A DNA stretch of 64,000 bases from Plenodomus lindquistii (lineage: Eukaryota > Ascomycota > Dothideomycetes > Pleosporales > Leptosphaeriaceae). The position numbers were made by a program, and so were the translations under genes. The notes under the pieces are model-generated. The model saw only the letters and a program-made list of their open reading frames with translations. It did not search any database and was not told where the DNA came from. Positions 1 to 12,564 of this stretch are shown in pieces. Numbering within the stretch: position 1 is the stretch's first letter; each line of letters opens with the position of its first letter. The stretch is from NCBI GenBank assembly GCA_025504975.1, contig JANUWI010000016.1, positions 186,001-250,000 on the forward strand, given 5' to 3'.

Positions 1-2
1 GA

Positions 3-242
3 TGGCTTTGGTTCGGATACATCTCCCCCTCGCAGATGAACCAAATTCGTGGCCAGATCCGCGGAGCACGGGAGGCAGGGATAAAAGCACGGTATTGGAG
101 TGCACCCAAGTGGCCGATTGGATTGCGGAATCGTGTGTGGAAGATGCTTGTGCAAGAAGGAGTGGGGTATTTGAATGGAGATGATTTGGGAGGCATGGTT
201 GGGGTTGTGGACTGGAGGGCTGTGAAGCATGGGGGAAGTTGA
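3..242 (+). CDS. 3' end of an AIM6-like protein (PLC-like phosphodiesterase superfamily), 5' truncated by window
   Basis: Only the last 79 residues are visible; the frame is open back to the window edge, so the start lies upstream. The segment around residues 27-60 (ARYWSAPKWPIGLRNRVW, then a VGYLNGDDL block) resembles my memory of the C-terminus of fungal altered-inheritance-of-mitochondria protein 6 and related PLC-like phosphodiesterases, where a short 'W(P)xGLRNxVW ... GVxxLNxDDL' block follows the last beta strand of the barrel. The catalytic part is outside the window, so activity cannot be judged. The family assignment rests on this one block and is moderate. Confidence 0.55.
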   Translation, partial: WLWFGYISPSQMNQIRGQIRGAREAGIKARYWSAPKWPIGLRNRVWKMLVQEGVGYLNGDDLGGMVGVVDWRAVKHGGS

Positions 243-808
243 AGGGACATGAAATTACGATGATACCCAATACACATGAATAGACGTTTCTCTTAGACAT
301 TTGGTCCACGTGAGTGAGAAGCATAGATAATCCTCCATATGATTATACGCCGTGGGTGGATGAATGATAGGGCGACGACTTTTGAGTGTTGTAGGGATTT
401 GAACGGGACGGGTGGTAATGAGAGACTGAGATGACAGATGATACGATGGCCTGGGTGGTGTGACATGGAATTGTGAAGGAGGACGGGATCAAGTCTTGAC
501 GTGTAACATCAAGGTCTCGACGGTGTGAATGAAGTTGTTGCGTGCGCGCTCTTTCGTCCTGCGCAACATTGCACTCGCTCCAACGTCCACGAGACTTTCA
601 CATCGTCACAAGAGCTTCATGAGACGCTAATCATCTACATTCAATACTAGAAACGAAGTCTGACAGATTCACCGTTGTGCCTATCGATAACATTACTCAA
701 TCCCAAAGCGGCAAAGATCAAGCGCGTCATCCTGGCCATCTGCCATCACGGCGGCATTGGCCCTTTTGCATAAGCTCCGCCGACCTGACAGCTCCCCCCA
801 CCCGCCCA
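243..808. other. Intergenic, 5' region of cul4
   Basis: No convincing gene. The reading frame of cul4 is open back to an upstream ATG at 677, which would add 44 poorly conserved-looking residues; otherwise this is promoter and 5' UTR. I see no repeat or RNA gene. Confidence 0.5.
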
Positions 809-3590
809 ATGTCCGCCAATCCAGGTGCTTTGAAACGCAAGCACTCGGAAAAGACCATCAAGGAGCTCTTCACCACCCAGTCCAAGCCAAACGTTGCTGC
901 AGTGCCGTTATCACCGAACAGCAAGCGCACCCGCCGTGCGAGCTCCCCCGTGGCTACTACCGAGGTCGCCACACCCGTTGCACCCAGCAATATGAGCACC
1001 GCAGATATGTATAGTTTCCCTAGCAAGAGGGCGAGTATACCCGGAAACGCGGAGGTGGTGGATATTGGATCGAGCCCGGAGAACAGCCCCGCAAAGGCAA
1101 ATGGGCAGCGCAATGGCCTGCGCAAGACGGCGCCGAACATGCACGCGAATTCCGGGCCGAAACGATTGATGGTCAAGAACTTCAAGCCTGTTCGCAAGGT
1201 GGATCCAAAGGTGTTTCTGGACCAGACGTGGGCGAAGATCGACAAGGCGCTGGATACTATCTTCAGACAAGGGGATATCGATTTCAGTCTTGAGGAGCTG
1301 TACAGAGGTGTGGAGAATATCTGCCGGCAGAATCTGTCAAAGGATGTCAAGGAAAGGCTTGTCATCAAGTGTAAGGACTATGTTGGTGCGAGTATGAAGG
1401 CGAAGGTCAAGGAGAGCCTGGGCAGGACCAACGTGGATGTGCTGAGGGCGACGTTGCAGGCTTGGGCGACATGGAACAGTCAAATGGTAAGTCTGCCATA
1501 TCTTGAATATGGGAACACTGGCTAATTACTACAGAAATACCTCGATTGGATATTCTGCTACCTTGACCGCGCATACCTCCTACCACGTCACGAGTCCCTA
1601 CGCGAAATCTGCATCGACCTCTTCCGCTCCATAATCTTCGAGCATGCGAAGCTCAACAAGCGCATAGTCGATGGTGCATGCGATCTCGTGGCTACCGAGC
1701 GAACAGGCGGTGACCTGGACAGCGAGATGTTCTCGAAGACCGTCAACATGTTCCACGAGATGCAAGTCTACACAAGGGAGTTTGAACCACGGTTGATGGA
1801 GTTCAGCCAGGAGTACGTCGTGAAATGGGCTGCTGCTGAGAGCACAGAGAAATCGCTGCCAGAATACGTCCGTAGCTCAAGAGCGCTCATGGACCGCGAG
1901 ATGAAGCGTGTCGAGATGTTCAGTCTTCCAAACACAACGAAGCGAGAGCTTCTGACACTACTGGAGGATCATCTGATATCAAAGCAAGAGACTAGATTGG
2001 TCAACCAGGATGAGCTGGCTGATCTGCTTGAGCAGAACGCAGTAGAGGATCTTGAGCTGCTTTACACGCTGCTCGAACGGCGCAAGCTGGGTGAAAAGCT
2101 GAAACCAGGCTTTATGAAGTGGATCGAGGACGAGGGGACGGCCGTTGTATTCAACGAGAAAGAGCAGGACAACATGGTAATACAACTACTCAGCATGAAA
2201 CGACAGCTCGATACTATGTGGAAAGTTTCATTCCATCGGGATGCTGAGCTTGGTCACGGTCTGCGAGAATCGTTCGAGACGTTCATGAACAAGACGAAGA
2301 AGACGAGTGCAAGCTGGGGTACTGATAACTCAAAGACCGGCGAGATGATCGCCAAGTATGTCGACATGCTGCTTAGAGGAGGTGCCAAAGCTATACCAGC
2401 GCAATTGAGCAGAAAGGCTGAGAAGCCGGCTGTAGCGGATGCTGAAGAGGACAACGAGGATGTGGTTTTCGACGAGGATACAGAAGTCAACAACCAGCTT
2501 GATCAAGTGCTCGACCTCTTCCGCTTCGTGCATGGCAAGGCTGTCTTCGAAGCTTTCTACAAGAAGGATCTTGCTCGACGATTATTGATGGGCAGAAGTG
2601 CCAGTGCAGATGCGGAGAGGAGCATGTTATCGAGGTTGAAGATTGGTGAGTACTTGGTCATCGCATGGACAGAGAGCCAACTAACCATTTCCAGAATGTG
2701 GTGCTGGGTTCACCGCGAATCTTGAGCAAATGTTCCGGGACATCGAACTATCCCGAGAAGAGATGGCGTCGTATAAGAATATCAGTGAGGAGCGGAATGA
2801 GAAGCTCACGCTCGATCTCAACGTTAATGTCCTCTCCGCATCGTCATGGCCAACTTATCCGACTGTACCCGTCATTCTACCTCCGCAGATTCAGACGGCG
2901 ATAACCAAGTTTGAATCACATTACAAGGTGAAACATTCTGGTCGAAAACTGGAGTTCAAGCATGCCCTTGCACATTGCCAACTCAAAGCCAAGTTTCCCA
3001 AAGGCAACAAAGAATTGGTAGTCTCTTCCTTCCAAGCCATCGTCTTGCTGCTCTTCAACGGACGAAAGGAAGATGAGCATATCGACTACAACTACTTGAA
3101 GGAAGCTACAGGGTTGCGTAAGTTGGCCTCTTTTCTCCCTCCAAATCCCACACTAACCTCCCACCCAGCCCCAGCCGAACTAAACCGCACCCTCCAATCC
3201 CTCGCCTGCGCCAAACTCCGGCCCCTCACCAAACACCCCAAAGGCCGCGACATCGCTCCCACCGACACATTCACCCTCAATAGCAGCTTCAACGACCCGA
3301 AATACCGCATCAAAATCAACACGGTGCAGCTCAAGGAGACGCCCGCCGAGAACAAAGAGACTCACGAGCGCGTCGCCGCGGACCGCAACTACGAAACGCA
3401 GGCTGCTATTGTGAGGATCCTCAAGGCGAGGAAGCGCATTAGTCATGCTGAGTTGGTGAGTGAGACGATTAAAGCGACGAGGAATAGGGGGACGTTGGAG
3501 GTTAGTGGGATTAAGAGGAATATCGATAGGTTGATTGAGAAGGAGTTTTTGGAGAGGGAGGATGATGGGTTGTATGCTTATATCGCTTAG
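809..3590 (+). CDS. cul4: Cullin-4, scaffold of CRL4 ubiquitin ligases
   Basis: Exons 809-1486, 1535-2645, 2695-3117 and 3169-3590 give 877 aa; the introns are 48, 49 and 51 nt with GT/AG ends. Cullin-4 scaffolds RING-type E3 ligases, binding DDB1-like adaptors at its N-terminal helices and Rbx1 at its C-terminal cullin-homology domain; it acts mainly in the nucleus. Residues 1-115 are a disordered, basic, Ser/Pro-rich extension. The KNFKP block near 119 and the following EELYRGVEN helix are typical of CUL4. The C-terminus has the winged-helix block with the expected NEDD8 acceptor lysine near residue 853 (IKRNIDRLIE). I chose ATG 809 because upstream residues from ATG 677 look unconserved; 677 would give 921 aa. 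The last intron is in frame and stop-free, so it could be retained. It converges with the next gene 137 bp away. Confidence 0.93.
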
Positions 3591-3727
3591 AGAAGAGAAT
3601 GGCTGTGGGAGGTACAATTGAGGTATTGGTTATGTACCAATCAATAGGATGATAATGACTGCGCGGAGAAATGGGACACGGTCTATTTCTCCTAAACTTC
3701 CAGCATCCTTTGACCTGTTGGGACTCT

Positions 3728-6700
3728 CTAGAGCAACTCGACACCATGCTCCACCACCCAACGCATCCGCCACTTCTCCTCATACTCCATCGCCTCCCAC
3801 CAATCCGCCATTCCCTCCCTTTCCTGCTTCTCCTTCCATTTCAACACCCGCAACACGTCATTGACAGTATCAGAAGGTCCAGAGATCGTCGGCGGTACCC
3901 ACAGCCTTGCACTTGTCTCTGCGATCTTTCTAATTTCGAGATCGACGGCTGCGGCAATTCGTTCAGCGTTCCTGAGGAGTGAGCATTCTTCTAGCTTAGT
4001 GATGTTCTCGGCCTCGGTCCAGATTACGGGGTCCTTTGGACCTCCGCCACGAAGATAAGGTAGTGTCGAGAGAGAAGATTGGGGTGTTGGGGGAAGTGGC
4101 TTGTCGAGGAGGAGAATGTTTGCATGAGACTTGGGAGGTAGCGATGTACCACGAGTCTGTTGTGAATTTGGAGCATCGTTGTTGAAGGCGTCGGATGTTA
4201 GCGAGTGTGGAAGCTGTGAAGCTGACACTAAATTCCCCCTTGCGTCTAGAATGGATTGGCCCGCCCGTTTTTCATTCATAAACACAGATTTTGTAGGATT
4301 GTCCTCGCTTTCCGTCGTCGATTCTGCGATTGCGCTCTGAGATATCGCGTCTACATCCACGTTTGGCCTTGGCTTGGAGAGTTCAAAAACTTTGTCTATG
4401 CAGGCTCTTCGGCGCCTGAGGAGCATCTTGACGCGGAATTGTAGGTGACGTTTCGGAGTCACGGTAGTGCGTCCTGGAGACTGCGGGAACCGCCTGGATG
4501 TATTCGTTGGTCGACGTCCTGGTTTGGTAGGTATTTCTTTGGATACCCGGGATTCTAACGAAGCAACGAAATCCTTATCAACGTGCCACAGGAGCGAGAG
4601 CTTCTTAGAAAGTCTCCCACGAAAGCTCGCTTTAGTCTTCACATCTCGGCGTGTCGCAGGAATCGGTGGAGCAGGCCTCGGATTCTCAAACCACGCTTTT
4701 CTAAACCCACCAGTCACAACATTACTCGGTATCCGACGACCAGCAGCTGGAGGCTGCTTCGAGCGAACTCCTTCGTCTGCGTCTAGTCTTTGGTCTCGCT
4801 GAAACGACCTCTGTGGGATCTTCGAGTGGTATACATCCTCTGAACTTAGCATGCATCGACGTTCGAATGACAAAATGACTCACCCTCATCGTCCTGCACA
4901 GCATCTTCTGTACCCAGCTTCAATCCTCCGTAGCTGATATACCACAGGTTATACCGCTTGTTTCCGTGCTCGTCGTATAAGCTTGGCAAATTAAGGCGTG
5001 GCTGCGACTTATGGCGGGTGATTGGCGTTGGTGGTTTTTCGACCTCCTTGGTTGAGAGGCTGTTGGAGTTGCGGAAGACAGGGTGTTGGTGATTGGAGCG
5101 GTGGGTTTGCGTTGCGAGATCGTTCCATTCTGATCGCCAGTCTTCATTGTGGTCGCTGTGTTCACTGTATACGCTGTCTGAGATGTCGGACCATGCTCCA
5201 CCCCCTCTCAAGTATACAACTGACTCTGGATCGTCATTCGTACCGTCAAGGTTGTTCTTATCCGCATCGGACCTCTCGGGGTATGGAAATGCCGATATAC
5301 TCGTCGGTATCTGCGCATCATCCTCGTGTCGAACATCAGCTATGGAGCTTGACATCTGGAAGGGATCGTTATCAGAGAATGGGAGGTCGCAAAATGTGCA
5401 CCGCTGGCGGTTCATGTCGAGTGCGTATGCCCACTCCTCACAGCCGCTTCCCCTGGGATGGCGCCAGAGCTGCTCCTCAAAGGCGGACATGGTGACACGT
5501 GGGGACCTGGACCCCGTTGGTGTTGTGCAGCACTCCGGACTGACAGCCGAACTTGCTCTCCGGCAATTCTGTGTCGAAGTCTCAAAGGCTAGAGGGGAGT
5601 TTGGCGGAACTCCGATGCCCTTTGATGATCGTGGGGAAGTGTCTTTCTTCCATCCGCATCCTGATCTGCCAGTCTCAGATTCTGATTCATCATCTGAATC
5701 GTAAAATCGTCCATCGTGTTCAGACCCGCCGCCACGAATCGCGATAGTCGGAGCCTTTGTCGATCCAAGCGTATCCAGATGACCACGCCGCTCTTCCTCA
5801 GTGCAACAACACCGAAAGCTGCATGTCCCTCCCCCGCTAGTCGCTGTATCACTGACGGGATCACCATACTCACTCCCACTCCCTTCTTCTTCAATGTCCG
5901 CATCATCATCATCAAGCCCCAATCTCCTAACACACTCCTCCATCTCCCCCACCCCCTCTTCCGCACTCTTCCACGCCGCTATCTCAATCTCCCTACTCAC
6001 CACCTCCTCTCCATCCCAGTCCTCGCCGAACAAATCCGGAATGCCAATCTCCACCTCCGCCTCCTCGCCAAATACCTTAGGCAGACTGATTCCCATGGCC
6101 TCTCGAATCTCAAGGATTTCGCGGACGCGGACGAGATACGGATCGTCTTCGCCAATGTGCTTTTGGCGATACTCGAGCGCGGCATAGATGAGTGGAAGCG
6201 TTGGGGCGGAAGGAAAATGGTAAATTTGCGGGGGCGTAGTGGGGAAAGTGATGTGTGAGAGTTGAGGATGGTATGTAAATGATGTGAATGGGATGTGTGA
6301 TGTTGATGGTTCGGCAGCGAGGGTGCTTGAGGGCGTTATCTCGATCTCTCCATCGACATCAGGACCAGACCTCGCTGTTCCTGTCGTACCTGCCGTCGTT
6401 CCAACGTCAGTGGTAGCGCTCCTGGGAACCCTCTTCGACGACACATCCCCACCCCTCAAACCCCTCCTCAAAACTCCCACTTCCTCCAACAGAACATCCC
6501 TCTCCTTCTCCATTTCTTCGCACAACTCTTCCAGTTCGACCTGCGTACCCATCTGCCATCTTACATCGCTCATCAAGCTATCGCATATCTCTTTGTACTC
6601 TTTTAGCTCGCGCTCGAGAAACGCATTGCGTAGCTGGAGTACGGTTGCGAGGTTGATCCATGCATGTGTGCAGTCGGAGGGTGGGTGATGTGGGCTTGAT

Positions 6701-7899
6701 GAAGTGGTACGGTGGAGGAGGTTTGTGTAAGCGTTTGCGAAGTCTTGGGAGAGGTTGGGGGAGGAAGGGAGAGGGTGCTGGACGGGGTTGTGGGTGGAAG
6801 AGGGGCGATCGCTTCCGCCGCGGAGGTGAAGCGTCGTGTCTCGTGTTGACTCGTCTGCTGGGTTCGATGGCGTCTGGGAGACTGGCGGTAGAGCAGCCCT
6901 TGACTGTGCGGATAAAGTGCCCCTGAGCCGTTCAATCTGCTCTTCCAACCGCTCGATCTGACGCTGGAGTTCGGAGATATGCGCTATATCCACTTCCACC
7001 TGTTGTGTACCTTGTTCGCCATCCTCATTTCCAGCCCTGGTATACTGCTGTATCTCACCATTATCCATCTCACCATTTCCACCTTTGATATCCATCTCAC
7101 GACTTTGGCTTCGATATGTTTCTCCCCCATCATCAACCTGCTCCCAATTCACATACCCTCGGAACCCATACACAAACTCTTCATCTTCATCCCTTCCCCC
7201 CATCCCCCCTCTCATCCCCCAACCCCCCACACCATCACCATCACCATCCCCACGCACAACCCTAAGCGCCTCCCCATCCTCTTCCTCAAACTCATCAGTC
7301 TCAACCTCGCTTTCCGACCCCGATTTCTCACTCCTCTCCATCTGCGCACCACCCACCGCCTCTGCAAGAAGCGTGATACACTTCCCATGATCATGTATCT
7401 CATCCGCCAGCAGTACGAACTTGTTCTCCAACCCGACAATCCGAGAAGTCAGAAGCTCGGTTTGCGATTGCAAGGATAGGAGGGAAAGTTCTGTCGTGAT
7501 TTGGCGGAGACCGATGGCTGCAGGTACCCTGTTCTGAGGAGTAGTAGGGTTACTCGGATTGGACGGCTGAGACTCGTAGTGTGAATCGCGGGTGGCTTTG
7601 CTCGTCTGGGTATTCTGATTACATTGGTGCATGTACTGTGTATCCTTGATAGCACGGCGTAAGACCGTGTTTTCCTCGTGCATCTGAGCCATCGTCTCGT
7701 AGTGTTTTCGAATCCAATCCTCTAGATCGGCTTCTCGATGGCGCAGTCGGAGGATCTCTTGCTCAAGATCTTGGTGGAAAGGCAGGCCGGTTGTACATGG
7801 ACACGGCGTAGACGGGCCTTCAAAGTAGGAGGGTGGGAGCACGTAGTCGAAGGTGTTGGGGTGTATATGGGGACGCGGGTGGCGGCCGGCGGGCGACAT
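3728..7899 (-). CDS. Unknown 1375-aa coiled-coil protein with four LRGG-type motifs
   Basis: Exons 7899-4884 and 4839-3728 on the minus strand join across a 44-nt GT/AG intron, giving 1375 aa. I do not recognise the family. Near residues 40-85 a heptad-rich coiled coil (QDLEQEILRLRHREADLEDW) is visible, and two further coiled coils lie near 310-335 and 440-490. Much of the rest is acidic, Ser/Thr-rich and probably disordered. The motif LRGG(G), once IRGGG, occurs four times (coding positions 6825-6814, 5739-5725, 5211-5197 and 4054-4040), each in a disordered stretch and written with different codons. The C-terminal 110 residues are helical and charged and end in a Trp-rich tail (WWEAMEYEEKWRMRW). 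No signal peptide or membrane segment. A structural or scaffold role is only a guess. Confidence 0.8.
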
Positions 7900-8739
7900 G
7901 GCTGACGTCGGGACAGAGAATATCTGAGGGGAGTCTGGTATAGTGGACTGTAAGGATAGTCCCGGAAAAGTAAGTGTGCTATGGGAGTGTAGTTGAAGTG
8001 CAGATTGCTCCTACTTTCAGGGCTAAGGCTGGCTTGGGTGCTAATAATAAGAGATAAGAAGTTATGGTACGAGGAACTTTATGTGTACGGACACCTTGAA
8101 GTCTTGATCAAGAGCGCGCTTCACGATACTGACTGTGTGAAGATCCCTACCTGTGAAGCTCGAAGTCGTTCAAGACAGAGAAGACAGAATAAGTCGCGAC
8201 ATGATGAATGCTAGCTGGAGTGACAGGCCTGTTGTCAAGCGAGGCTGTGACGACGTGAGCAACCCATTCCTAACGCTGCGATGGAAACAAGCCAGCAAGT
8301 ACATCACCCGCCACCATCATGTCGCAAACAAAATTGTTGGAAGGAAGTGAATACCAGTTATAATTTGCCACGCTATGCATACAGAAACTCATGTCTAGAC
8401 CGGCAGGCGAGCCACGAGGCGTCAGCCATGCCTGGGTATACCGTACTTTTTGCCCTTTGTAGATATGCGCCGTGAAGAAATGTAAAAGTTGCCACAGTGA
8501 AAGAGACGCAGAACTCCTTTTGAAGAGCCACACCAACCATTAAACCGATACCGTGAAGAAATAGTGTTTGCCAGGACCGCGATGGAAACGACCGTGAAGA
8601 AAATGATGTAGAATAGTCGTCATAAGACCACCTCCGTGGTGGTCCCGTTGGCTGTCAATCGCCTAGTAGTCATGCCAGATCACCAGCGTCACATGGCATG
8701 ATGGACCGAACCGAAACGCCGAAGACGCCAAACATCGAG
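7900..8739. other. Intergenic between two minus-strand unknowns
   Basis: No gene supported. It holds three copies of an 11-bp word (CCGTGAAGAAA) at 8470, 8551 and 8592; see the repeat entry. The rest is the presumed promoter of the 1375-aa gene and the 3' region of the 305-aa gene. Confidence 0.5.
8470..8602 (+). repeat. Three spaced copies of an 11-bp word
   Basis: CCGTGAAGAAA starts at 8470, 8551 and 8592, so the spacings are 81 and 41 bp, close to a 2:1 ratio. Flanks are not similar. It may be a binding-site cluster or chance. Confidence 0.4.
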
Positions 8740-9657
8740 TTAACCGCCCACACGCGCAGTGGATCTGCCTCGCTCAATCTGCTCGACACGGTCCTTCGAG
8801 ATGGTACGGACCCGCGCAGCAGCGATGGCGGCGACGGCATCCTCCTGCTCCTTGGCCATGCGTCTCAAAGCAATCTTGGCTTCCTCAAGAGGGATACTAT
8901 TGTTGCGCATCGGACTGTTTGCCCTTGATGGACGCTGGCTTGGGGGCTTGGATGACGGAGCTGACGGACCAAAGCGGATACTGCTGGCTCGTGTGCTGGA
9001 CACACTCGGTCCGTTCCGAGTAGAGTTGGGACGACTGCCAAGTATGTGGCTCATGGAATCCTGGCTGTGGGTGTCTTGCTCACGTTCCTGGGAGTTTTGC
9101 CGAGATCGCACAAAGTTTGGGTCATCGCGCTTGAGCATTGGTCGGAATTGTTGGGTTTGAGCATCGATGCACCAGCGGCGATATCCTCGGATCTTGGGGT
9201 CTCCTGGGATAAAGTTTCCCTCGTGATCCCAACAGTTGACCCAAGTGCCGTCGTCCAGTTTAAAGAAGCCGACTTCAATTTGCTTGCCCTGATCGTTCTT
9301 GATGAGGCCGAGCTTCTTGCGCATCTTGTAGTCCGGGTCCAGAAACCAGCGTCCAGTAAGAACCTTCGATTTATGGACCTGGATAGGCTGCTCCAATTTG
9401 ACATACTCCTTGGGCAGGTTTGACTTGGTTGGCAAGACTGGACCGCCATCGGAACTGGTCACGTCCAAACCATGGGCCGCAGCATCCTTCAGGGTTGCGA
9501 TCAGATACCAACCTCGGCCGGGGATGTGTTCATAGCGGCCAGGGACTGGCGTGGACCATTCTTCGATGACCCTCTGTGCACGCTGGCTGTTGGATCGCTT
9601 GAACCATTTGTGAGGAGAGAATGCTTTCTGAGTGACCACCAACAGATTTGGCGTCAT
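8740..9657 (-). CDS. Unknown basic protein, 305 aa
   Basis: A single-exon ORF with an ATG start. I do not recognise the family. Residues 1-175 look folded: Trp- and Gly-rich with alternating hydrophobics (PGRGWYLIATLKDAAAHG, GYRRWCIDAQTQ), including a DDGTWVNCWDHEGNF block typical of beta-rich structure. Residues 180-260 are Ser/Arg/Pro-rich and disordered. The last 45 residues form a basic amphipathic helix. There is no signal peptide or membrane segment, so a cytosolic or nuclear protein is likely. The opposite strand has long ORFs too, but they lack this structured composition. Confidence 0.65.
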   Translation of the reverse strand: MTPNLLVVTQKAFSPHKWFKRSNSQRAQRVIEEWSTPVPGRYEHIPGRGWYLIATLKDAAAHGLDVTSSDGGPVLPTKSNLPKEYVKLEQPIQVHKSKVLTGRWFLDPDYKMRKKLGLIKNDQGKQIEVGFFKLDDGTWVNCWDHEGNFIPGDPKIRGYRRWCIDAQTQQFRPMLKRDDPNFVRSRQNSQEREQDTHSQDSMSHILGSRPNSTRNGPSVSSTRASSIRFGPSAPSSKPPSQRPSRANSPMRNNSIPLEEAKIALRRMAKEQEDAVAAIAAARVRTISKDRVEQIERGRSTARVGG

Positions 9658-11837
9658 GATGGGCGTTGATGTTGGTTCGCTAAAGTGGGGCCCAAATTGG
9701 TCGTACCGTTGAATTTGGGGACTATGCTCGAGTCGACGTGGCAGCTGTTGTTATTGGCGAACACTGTACTCTCAGGAGGCGTTTTTATACGAAGCAATGG
9801 TGAAGTGTAGGGATCGTCAACTGGCGGGAAGTCACACGCCAAGATCTGAAGAGAAGGCGAGATAGTCGTAAGATCTTGAAGCTGAATGACTATACTCGAA
9901 TGGGGGGTGGCCAGGAACCGCCGAACCAGCAGCGTGCAAAGCACGACTTGGTCGCTGAGGAGAGCGAACGGAGCCTTGGATTGTAGTTCACCTGTGTGCG
10001 TGAAGAAAGGAGCTCGAGACAAAGGCCCTGGGGCAGTCAAGAGTATTTATCGGACGGGAGCTAATTTAGTGCTGGACCTGAAAATCTTTCCCAGGCTGAC
10101 GGAAGGAAATTGGTAGGGCGCTCGAAGCCTTCTGTGGTAGGAGTGTGCACAACTGTGGGGCACAGGCGACGGGGTTGAAATAGTCGGGTGTCATATGCCT
10201 AGCACCACAATCTTGGAGTGTTTAGTCGAGTGCTCCAGTAAGGAGGCTGTACATCAGCATTCGTCATCGCCGACTGGGCTCTATCAGCAGTGCTCAGCCG
10301 TGGCGCTCCGATTCTTGCCATTGTTGCCCGGATTATGCTTCACGCTGCACTTCACATGTGCTCGTCCCCGTTGGTGCCTCCCTCGCAGCAGCACTCACCC
10401 GAAGATAAAGTGCACCAGCCGGCCAATCAGCCGCCGTGCTGGCACCCGTGGGTGAGTGCTGCGAGATAACGCGACCGTGGCAGGGCCATGGTTCAGCAGG
10501 TGCCAGCGATCTGTGAGATTGCGCGGGCAGGCACAGACAGGGTCACTGTCAAAGCGGTGTGAAGCTGGGAGGAGGTGTACCGTGGGCGGATGCGTGAGGA
10601 ACAGAGTGGAGAGTTGGTGACCAGACTAAAGGCGGAAGCCACATGCCGCGCCCGTAAGCGAGTAATCCAGGCACTACTGCGCCAGAAGCGTGCTGAAACA
10701 TGGTGCACACTGCATCCACAACATGCGCTTTGTGTTGCACACGACTACAAAGCTTGTCTATGCGCCGCCAAGGGGGGAACCCTCTGTACGCTTCATTCTC
10801 GACGGGCAAATGCCTGCGTCCTCGTCGCCCACGCCGCACCCCTATTCGACTCTGCTGTCCCTGTTTCTCGCAAACGTGCGACACGGGCCAAGGTTGATCG
10901 CCGTCGGTGCGCGCCGTGCGACTCGCACGGCTTTACCTCGTACTTTGTCAGGGTCTCATCTAAGATTATTGTTTGTCCTCCGGTGACTTGGTCAACGGCG
11001 AGTGTTGGGCGGCGAAAGCTTCCGCAAATGGATGCTGTTTCATGGTAAGAGTCCATGTCTAATTGGTTGCGCTTCTTTCCTGGTGGTGTGCTCATGCAGG
11101 TCGACCGAGCGACGAGAATAGCCAGATAAGGTCATGTTGGACGAGTCTGAGAATGCATCGTGATTGCAAAGCAGCTCTCCAGTGAGATCTGACTGGATCC
11201 GTGCTGTCGCAAGGACCATGTGAGACCGCGATAGCTAACTACCATGTTAGCTGTTGGGACAATGCCAAATCGGAGCAGCCTCCAATAAGCTGGGTAATTG
11301 TTTCGTATGTAGTCGTCATCTTCACATGTCATGCAGGCAAGCAACCACATATCAAAGACTTGGCACAGATAGGCAGACCGGCCTGCTAACCTCCCGCAAT
11401 CGAGTTCACGCAGTGAGCATTGCCACGCCAGAATCCAAGACCATGTGTTTCCGCAAAACACCGCTACACTAGGCGTACTTTTACAACGACGATTTCGGCG
11501 CTATCTTGGATGGATTCACGCACGGTACGTAACATGGACGGTCCGCGATTCGCGTGTGATCGAACATCGTGTGATCCTCATGGTTGTTCCGTCGAGTGGA
11601 ACTGGGGGCAATCTCTGATTTGGCTCATATTCATTGCATTCCTACAGCTTCTTTCCTTTCATGCCGTCGGTCATCCCGCTGATCCGTGTCGCAATGAACT
11701 TTTGGTGGTATATGCTCCTCTTCGCATATCTCAGGATAATGCGAGCCAAAGAGGATGAAAAGCCTTTCCCATTGAGATCGTAACTAATCAGAGAGACGCC
11801 TTGTATGCCCCGCCCAGAAGTAAAAACCCACATTCCT
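9658..11837. other. 2.2-kb stretch without a supportable gene
   Basis: Many short overlapping ORFs occur on both strands (for example 9654-10040 minus and 10575-11048 plus), but none shows a family, consistent splice signals or protein-like composition. No tRNA, tandem repeat or clear mobile element was seen. The right end is the 3' flank of the L32 gene. Confidence 0.45.
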
Positions 11838-12564
11838 CTACGACTCAGTCTTGACGCGAGCCTTTCCGTTGGTGACCTTGACACCGATCTGCTTGGCGCG
11901 GGCAAGGATGTCGATACGCTTTCGTGCTGATACGGAGTGGGAGATCCTAGGAGAAATTAGTAGTCTGTCCCCGTGATGAGGAACCAGTAATCGCGTGTGA
12001 ACGTACTCTGCGGCGAAAGTGGTGTTGTGCATGAGGAGAAGGTCAACATCGGCGACTGCTTTCGTTAGTATGGCTCTGGTCACTATTGCGTGTGGTCAAT
12101 CCTACCGTTGTTGACGAGGAAAGCCTTGTGGCCGCTGGGCATCAGGTGGCGGGTCTTGCGGTTGGAGCCGTATCCGATCTAGAGGTCGCACTTCTGTCAG
12201 CCTTTGTCTTTGCCCAATTTTCCACGCCATTTGACAGCTCGATTTCGACGTCGTGTTTCGCGGAGGTTCGCGCGGTGAAGGTAGGCCGTACCTTGGGCAT
12301 GGCAGCCTGGCCCTTGAAGCGTCTGCGGACACGGTTGTCGATACCCTTGGGCTTGCGCCATGAGGGGTCAACGCCTATCCAATGTCAGATCCCGTGCACT
12401 TCCTTCCGATTCCCAATGTGTCTTACGCATAAAGCGGTCCGACTGATGGCGGTTGAAGCGCTTTGCGTCTGTATCGGTACGTCAGTCGCGAAATTTCGAG
12501 GTCAGGGTAGCAGATGCGGCATACGCTTCTTGACGATCGCGACATGCTTCTTAGCGGCAACCAT
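11838..12564 (-). CDS. rpl32: 60S ribosomal protein L32 (eL32)
   Basis: Six exons on the minus strand, 12564-12525, 12468-12427, 12374-12292, 12178-12106, 12055-12007 and 11946-11838, sum to 396 nt and 131 aa, the usual length for eL32. The protein starts MVAAKKHVAIVKK, contains RHQSDRF and WRKPKGIDNRVRRRFKG, and ends ARKRIDILARAKQIGVKVTN..., all hallmark eL32 segments. It is a structural protein of the large ribosomal subunit. The five introns are 56, 52, 113, 50 and 60 nt, so almost half of the gene is intron, common for fungal ribosomal-protein genes. A 284-residue ORF on the plus strand is only an antisense shadow. Confidence 0.95.

Noticed and set aside
2342..2385. LRGG-like string (LLRGGAKA) in cul4
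   Set aside because: This part aligns with the normal cullin helix region and is not in a disordered segment, so it is not counted with the LRGG motifs.
9654..11461. Several 60-160-codon ORFs on both strands
   Set aside because: They overlap each other, have no recognisable domain and no consistent splice structure.
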